64,000 nucleotides of DNA. Source: Bradyrhizobium betae. Lineage in GTDB: Bacteria; Pseudomonadota; Alphaproteobacteria; Rhizobiales; Xanthobacteraceae. A program made the position numbers and the translations under genes. Shown piece by piece: positions 62,438 through 64,000 of the stretch. Below the pieces are notes generated by a model. It had not been told where the DNA came from. It was given only the letters and a program-made list of their open reading frames with translations, and searched no databases. The stretch is from positions 1 to 64,000 of the forward strand of contig NZ_MZXW01000004.1 in assembly GCF_004123905.1 (NCBI RefSeq), given 5' to 3'. Position 1 is the first letter of the stretch. Each line of letters starts with the position of its first letter.

Positions 62438-63342
62438 GGCTCGTACCGCACTTGATAGGACGCCTTGAGCCGCTTCACTGCTTCCCAGGCCAGCTTGCGG
62501 GTCTCTTCCGTATGCCAGATCCTGGCGGCGTCATCCCGAACCTTGTCGAGGCTAGCAAGATTTCCCGGCCGCCGGGAATCCAGCCGGGTGACGTGCCAGC
62601 CATCCTTGGATTGCAGCAGCTTCCATTCCCCCTCTGGCATCGCGAGCAGTCCAGTACGGAAATTGTCGCCGAAGGATGCCGCGAGACTCGCGACCGGCCG
62701 GGCGAGGATGGCGCGCGTGAGATTTTGCAGCTCCTCGGATTCGCGCTGTTGGACGATGTCCTCGAACTGACGCTGTGCCGTGGCCTGATCCGTGGGCGGG
62801 GTGATGTAGAACGACACGCGCTCGGGCTCGTCGAAGCGAGCGTGATTTTCCGCAAACCACGCCTGCAACTGCTCGTCCGTGGGGCGCGGGACGCGGATCT
62901 GGTCGAAGATCAGCAATTGCATCTTGTAGGCGATCCGGTCGCGGATCGTCTCGTCGCCGCGGTCCACGCCGAGTGTCTTGCCTTCGCGGTAGAGGATCTC
63001 GCTCGCGACCCAGCTGTCGATCATCTTCTGGAGCTGGTCGTTGGAAGGCGTGCGCTCCTTGTCTTCGTCGAAATTGTCGATGAAGGACTGGCGCATCGCC
63101 TTGGTCACTGTGATGACCTTCTCGTCCTTGACGGGAGGATGCAGCACGGCGTCGATGCCGAAGATGATCGCCCCGAGCAAGGTGAAGTGCAGCAGGGGTT
63201 CGTGCGAGAGCCGCGCGATCACAGAGACAAGGGAACGCGAAGGCTCCGTCGTGATGCGGGCGACACCGGTGTCCGGGTTCGAACCCCCGGTATGCGATAT
63301 CGGAAAGGACTGCACTTCAACTGGTGTAGCTGGCATTGACAT
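62434..63342 (-). CDS. Membrane-anchored parvulin-type peptidyl-prolyl isomerase (SurA/PpiD-like)
   Basis: This 302-residue protein has a cytoplasmic N-tail (about 1-45), one transmembrane helix (LLHFTLLGAIIFGIDAVL, about 50-67), a SurA-N-like helical region (ASEILYREGKTLGVDRGDETIRDRIAYKM) and a C-terminal parvulin-like segment (FGDNFRTGLLAMPEGEWKLLQSKDGWHVTRLDSR). It would assist folding of exported proteins in the periplasm. It is the first gene of the leftward unit and overlaps the HupE-like gene, so it may help those membrane proteins. Start ATG 63342, or 63336 six bases later. Confidence 0.87.
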   Translation of the reverse strand: MSMPATPVEVQSFPISHTGGSNPDTGVARITTEPSRSLVSVIARLSHEPLLHFTLLGAIIFGIDAVLHPPVKDEKVITVTKAMRQSFIDNFDEDKERTPSNDQLQKMIDSWVASEILYREGKTLGVDRGDETIRDRIAYKMQLLIFDQIRVPRPTDEQLQAWFAENHARFDEPERVSFYITPPTDQATAQRQFEDIVQQRESEELQNLTRAILARPVASLAASFGDNFRTGLLAMPEGEWKLLQSKDGWHVTRLDSRRPGNLASLDKVRDDAARIWHTEETRKLAWEAVKRLKASYQVRYEP

Positions 63343-63642
63343 ACGGTTGTCACAAATTCTCTGAGCACGGCGGCGCGTCGTTTCGCGTGGCAGAGCATCT
63401 CGTCTGCCATCGTCTATCGCTCACACGACGCGAGAAAATGCAATGGACAAATGCAAGAGACAAGATGCCGCACGGACAACACGGACCTGCGACGGCCGAA
63501 CACAAATCTTTCACGAAGCTGTATCGGAACTCTGGTCACTATCGCGACGCGCAGGGAGGCCGCTCACGCGGTCGGGGCAAATGGTCTTCGATTCCCAGGG
63601 TCTCTGCTGTTTCGCGATATCCGACTTGAATGAGGAATGAGG
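63343..63642. other. Divergent intergenic region
   Basis: This 300-base gap lies between the PPIase gene and the PHP-like gene. Short open frames here lack start signals. No clear promoter, operator or terminator was identified. Confidence 0.5.
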
Positions 63643-64000
63643 ATGTTTCCATCTAGCAAGACGATCCTGTTGACCGCCGCATCGGCATCCCTGGCTCTGA
63701 CGCAGAGCGCTGCAGCCGAGGGGTTGGGGCACAACGAGCGCCGCGGCAATCCGTATGTCGCCGGCGACATGCACAATCACAATACCTGCACGGACGGTTC
63801 GGTTGCCGCCGGCTACACGATCGACCGCGCGGTCGGGCGCGGCACCGCGTCCGCCGGTGGAAACAATTTCGATCTCGACTGGTTCACGCTCGGCAACCAC
63901 GGCGGTTCCGGCAATCGCGACTGCCGCTTCAGCGACACCAGCGCCAATCTTCCGGGACAGACCACGACGACCTGGAGCCAGACGCTCGGCCAGACCATCG
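63643..64000 (+). CDS. Secreted PHP-domain-like metal-binding protein (5' part only)
   Basis: The frame is open from ATG 63643 (GAGGA five bases upstream) to the window edge, giving 119 residues. ATG 63637 in the same frame is possible. Residues 1-25 form a signal peptide ending SAAAEG. The mature start GDMHNHNTCTDGS has the HxH plus downstream Asp arrangement of PHP metallohydrolases, followed by DWFTLGNHGGSGN, where the second part of the site usually lies. It is divergent from the PPIase/HupE-like genes. The rest lies outside the window. Confidence 0.75.
   Translation, partial: MFPSSKTILLTAASASLALTQSAAAEGLGHNERRGNPYVAGDMHNHNTCTDGSVAAGYTIDRAVGRGTASAGGNNFDLDWFTLGNHGGSGNRDCRFSDTSANLPGQTTTTWSQTLGQTI

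Noticed and set aside
1..64000. CRISPR arrays, tRNA or rRNA genes, prophage
   Set aside because: No regularly spaced repeats, tRNA-like cloverleaf, conserved rRNA blocks or phage structural genes were recognised by reading. A dedicated scan was not possible here.

Overview
The window looks like chromosome from a Bradyrhizobium-type alphaproteobacterium. It is GC-rich and densely packed with overlapping genes. It carries many ABC importers paired with catabolic enzymes, an FNR/FixK-type box and HupE/UreJ proteins. It also contains a short dispersed repeat that I associate with Bradyrhizobium from memory. No rRNA, tRNA or CRISPR array was seen. The left edge holds the last bases of an IS3-family insertion sequence.

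Region 1 (885-18328) is a probable CoA-linked catabolic locus. A branched-chain-amino-acid-type ABC importer (LivF, a LivM-LivG fusion, LivH and a binding protein) reads leftward. Rightward are a racemase-fold protein without its cysteines, Ohr, a thiolase-fold protein without thiolase catalytic residues, a DUF35-SDR fusion, a metal-dependent cyclase/hydrolase, a second binding protein and an acyl-CoA ligase. After a convergent MarR regulator come a flavin hydroxylase/old-yellow-enzyme fusion of the 2-aminobenzoyl-CoA monooxygenase/reductase or salicylyl-CoA hydroxylase kind, an acyl-CoA dehydrogenase and a RidA protein. Import, CoA activation, dearomatisation and beta-oxidation-like steps fit together; the substrate is inferred only.

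Region 2 (18363-30934) has a divergent GntR/FCD regulator and a class-III aminotransferase around a perfect 16-bp palindrome. A complete peptide-type ABC importer, an amidase, a penicillin-acylase-family hydrolase with no signal peptide and a Rieske oxygenase follow. It looks like uptake and dismantling of an N-acylated compound.

Region 3 (about 31000-41540) is a ten-gene amide/nitrile operon. A leader with two stem-loops, the second terminator-like, precedes an AmiC-like sensor, an AmiR-type ANTAR antiterminator, an ABC importer, a formamidase, a double-domain nitrilase with one inactive domain, and an SDR. It ends at a strong terminator that is also a copy of the dispersed repeat.

Region 4 (41564-53458) is an eleven-gene leftward operon with a divergent LysR gene. 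It contains a Dabb protein, maleylacetate reductase, an amidohydrolase, a 3-hydroxyisobutyrate-dehydrogenase-like enzyme, a hydroxyquinol-type 1,2-dioxygenase, an FAD-linked oxidase, a ribose-type ABC importer and a YCII protein. The enzymes suggest funnelling of an aromatic through hydroxyquinol and maleylacetate. A 16-bp inverted repeat sits just before lysR.

Region 5 (53483-60156) has an AraC regulator, an intact formylglycine-generating enzyme, and a sulfatase gene fused by deletion to the tail of an outer-membrane channel gene. A Cache-domain adenylate/guanylate cyclase overlaps an orphan sulfonate/nitrate-type binding protein. Region 6 (60212-64000) has three consecutive HupE/UreJ-type membrane proteins, a membrane-anchored parvulin-type PPIase and, divergently, the start of a PHP-like secreted protein cut by the window edge.
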